From NCBI GenBank assembly GCA_023230065.1, contig JALNYB010000024.1:1-15043 (forward strand): a DNA stretch of 15,043 bases. The letters are read 5' to 3'. The number at the start of each line of letters is the position of its first letter. Position 1 is the first letter of the stretch. Source of the stretch: Candidatus Methanomethylophilaceae archaeon. Lineage in GTDB: Archaea > Thermoplasmatota > Thermoplasmata > Methanomassiliicoccales > Methanomethylophilaceae. The position numbers and the translations under genes are program-made. The notes under the pieces are model-generated. The model made no database searches. It was given only the letters and a program-made list of their open reading frames with translations, and was not told the DNA's origin. Shown piece after piece: positions 14,068-15,043 of the stretch.

Positions 14068-15043
14068 ATGAATTGTGGGGAGAACACATCAAAATTAGCG
14101 GTCGAGGTCCTTGAGGCACTCCAGGCAGTGGTCGGTAAAGAGAATGTCAGCGTTTGTGATTCAAATTGCTGTTCAGATAAGAAAACAAAAGCAATAGTAT
14201 GTGTGGCACCCAAGTCGGCACAAGAAGTTGCAAAGATCATTTCTATCGCAAACAAGAACGAGTTCCGTGTTGTATCCAGCAACAACCCTGAATGGGCTGT
14301 TGATGGAACGAAATATCCTCAGGGAGGCATACTCGTAGATCTTTCAAGGATTGACGAGGTCGTTAATTTCGATCGTATCGCAATGTCTGTGAAGGTCGGA
14401 GCAGGATGCACATGGAAAACACTTATCGACATTTGTGCAAAAGAAGGATTCATCCTCGGTTCATATCCTACGGACACATCCACAACTGTAGGATCCTGGG
14501 TAGTTGCCAACGGAATGGGGATCGGTTCATATAAGAACGGATCTGCAAAAAGCAACGTCCTCAATCTTCAGGTGGTCGCAGCAGATGCAACCACCCTTGA
14601 GACCGGATACGACAAGATCGGATATTATATGTCTGGTTACAACCTCACACAGTTATTCTCAGGATCTGAGGGAACACTCGGAATAATCACAATGGCAACA
14701 CTCAAGGTGCTGCCTGCAGGCATTACAAAAGCCATTGCATACGAATTCCCTGAATTCAAGGACATCAGCAAACCTTTGCAGAAATTAGTGCACCATGCAA
14801 GCATAAAGCCGTATGATATCTCGTACAGCAGCGTAAGCAAAGCACTCCTTGTCGTACTTCAGGGAGCAGAGGAATTCATAACTCTCGAGGAACAGGAGAT
14901 CGATGCCATTATCGGTGATTCTGCAAAAAAGATCGATGGGGCACCTATATGGGAAGAAAGATGCGGATCCAAAAATGACGGAGTCGAGGTCATCGTACCT
15001 GTAAAGGATTGGGAAGCATTTGTTATCGATCTCGGAGATGATG
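14068..15043 (+). CDS. FAD-linked oxidase, GlcD/D-lactate dehydrogenase-like, 3'-truncated by the window
   Basis: The first 325 residues of a FAD-binding type-4 (PCMH/VAO-type) oxidoreductase related to GlcD and D-lactate dehydrogenases. FAD-domain landmarks are the KAIVCVAPKSAQEVAKIISI segment (41-60), ILVDLSRIDEVVNFD (88-102), VKVGAGCTWKTLID (108-121), TSTTVGSWVVANGMGIGSY (137-155) and the hallmark FSGSEGTLGIIT (197-208). The glycine-rich pyrophosphate loop usually found before VDLS is replaced by SSNNPEWAVDGT (70-81), and TIGG is TVGS. The N-terminus carries C3, C30, C34 and C35 (VCDSNCC), unusual for the family. The start follows GTGGAGG by 7 nt. Such proteins often pass electrons to an HdrD-like Fe-S partner, which may be downstream outside the window. 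The substrate is unknown. Confidence 0.88.
   Translation, partial: MNCGENTSKLAVEVLEALQAVVGKENVSVCDSNCCSDKKTKAIVCVAPKSAQEVAKIISIANKNEFRVVSSNNPEWAVDGTKYPQGGILVDLSRIDEVVNFDRIAMSVKVGAGCTWKTLIDICAKEGFILGSYPTDTSTTVGSWVVANGMGIGSYKNGSAKSNVLNLQVVAADATTLETGYDKIGYYMSGYNLTQLFSGSEGTLGIITMATLKVLPAGITKAIAYEFPEFKDISKPLQKLVHHASIKPYDISYSSVSKALLVVLQGAEEFITLEEQEIDAIIGDSAKKIDGAPIWEERCGSKNDGVEVIVPVKDWEAFVIDLGDD

Noticed and set aside
14040..14840. Several minus-strand open frames at the right end
   Set aside because: They lie opposite the FAD oxidase gene, whose frame is continuous, carries family motifs and has a promoter and Shine-Dalgarno site.

Overview
The window is part of a methanogen chromosome, centred on methyl-coenzyme M reductase (MCR) and the genes that modify and activate it. 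McrG and McrA are unmistakable. The McrA style, the unusual domain fusions and the GlcD-like FAD oxidase next to the marker genes fit Methanomassiliicoccales (Thermoplasmatota) best; that order-level call is an inference from memory, not a computed placement. Gene density is high. I see no insertion sequence, phage gene, CRISPR array, tRNA or rRNA.

Layout. (1) 1-2482, plus strand: the 3' part of mcrG, complete mcrA and a small DUF2098 gene overlapping the mcrA stop, then a G/C hairpin. (2) 2602-4428, minus strand: a YcaO protein (Mmp1 type, which thioamidates a glycine of McrA), preceded by an unrecognised 182-residue protein where one might expect TfuA. (3) A 50-bp divergent promoter region, then a small AhpD-like protein with a CxxC motif at 4479-4778. 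(4) 4787-6067, minus strand: a DUF6951-like Cys-rich protein and a winged-helix/DUF4443/DUF2111 fusion that looks like a methanogen-specific regulator. (5) A 159-bp divergent control region at 6068-6226 with TATA elements, a direct repeat and a perfect 8+8 inverted repeat. (6) 6227-13960, plus strand: one tightly packed operon atwA-mcrC-mmp3-mmp6-mmp5-mmp15-mmp17-mmp7 plus a DUF123 GIY-YIG nuclease. (7) A promoter and dyad at 14003-14050, then a FAD-linked oxidase running off the right edge.

How it works together. MCR makes methane from methyl-CoM and CoM/CoB thiols with Ni(I) F430. YcaO installs the McrA thioglycine. AtwA (component A2) with McrC, Mmp3, Mmp7 and Mmp17 belongs to the ATP-driven machinery that reduces F430 nickel to its active state. 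Mmp5, Mmp6 and Mmp15 are methanogen markers of unresolved role; Mmp15 is an activator-type ATPase. The window is therefore an 'MCR island': structural genes, one modification gene, the activation operon and a candidate dedicated regulator.

The most interesting leads are the DUF2111-fusion regulator with a candidate operator in front of the activation operon, the unknown 182-residue partner of YcaO, the visible homology between McrC and Mmp7, a one-residue contraction in the McrA active-site segment, and compact promoters whose TATA boxes sit about 25-28 nt from start codons, suggesting leaderless mRNAs.
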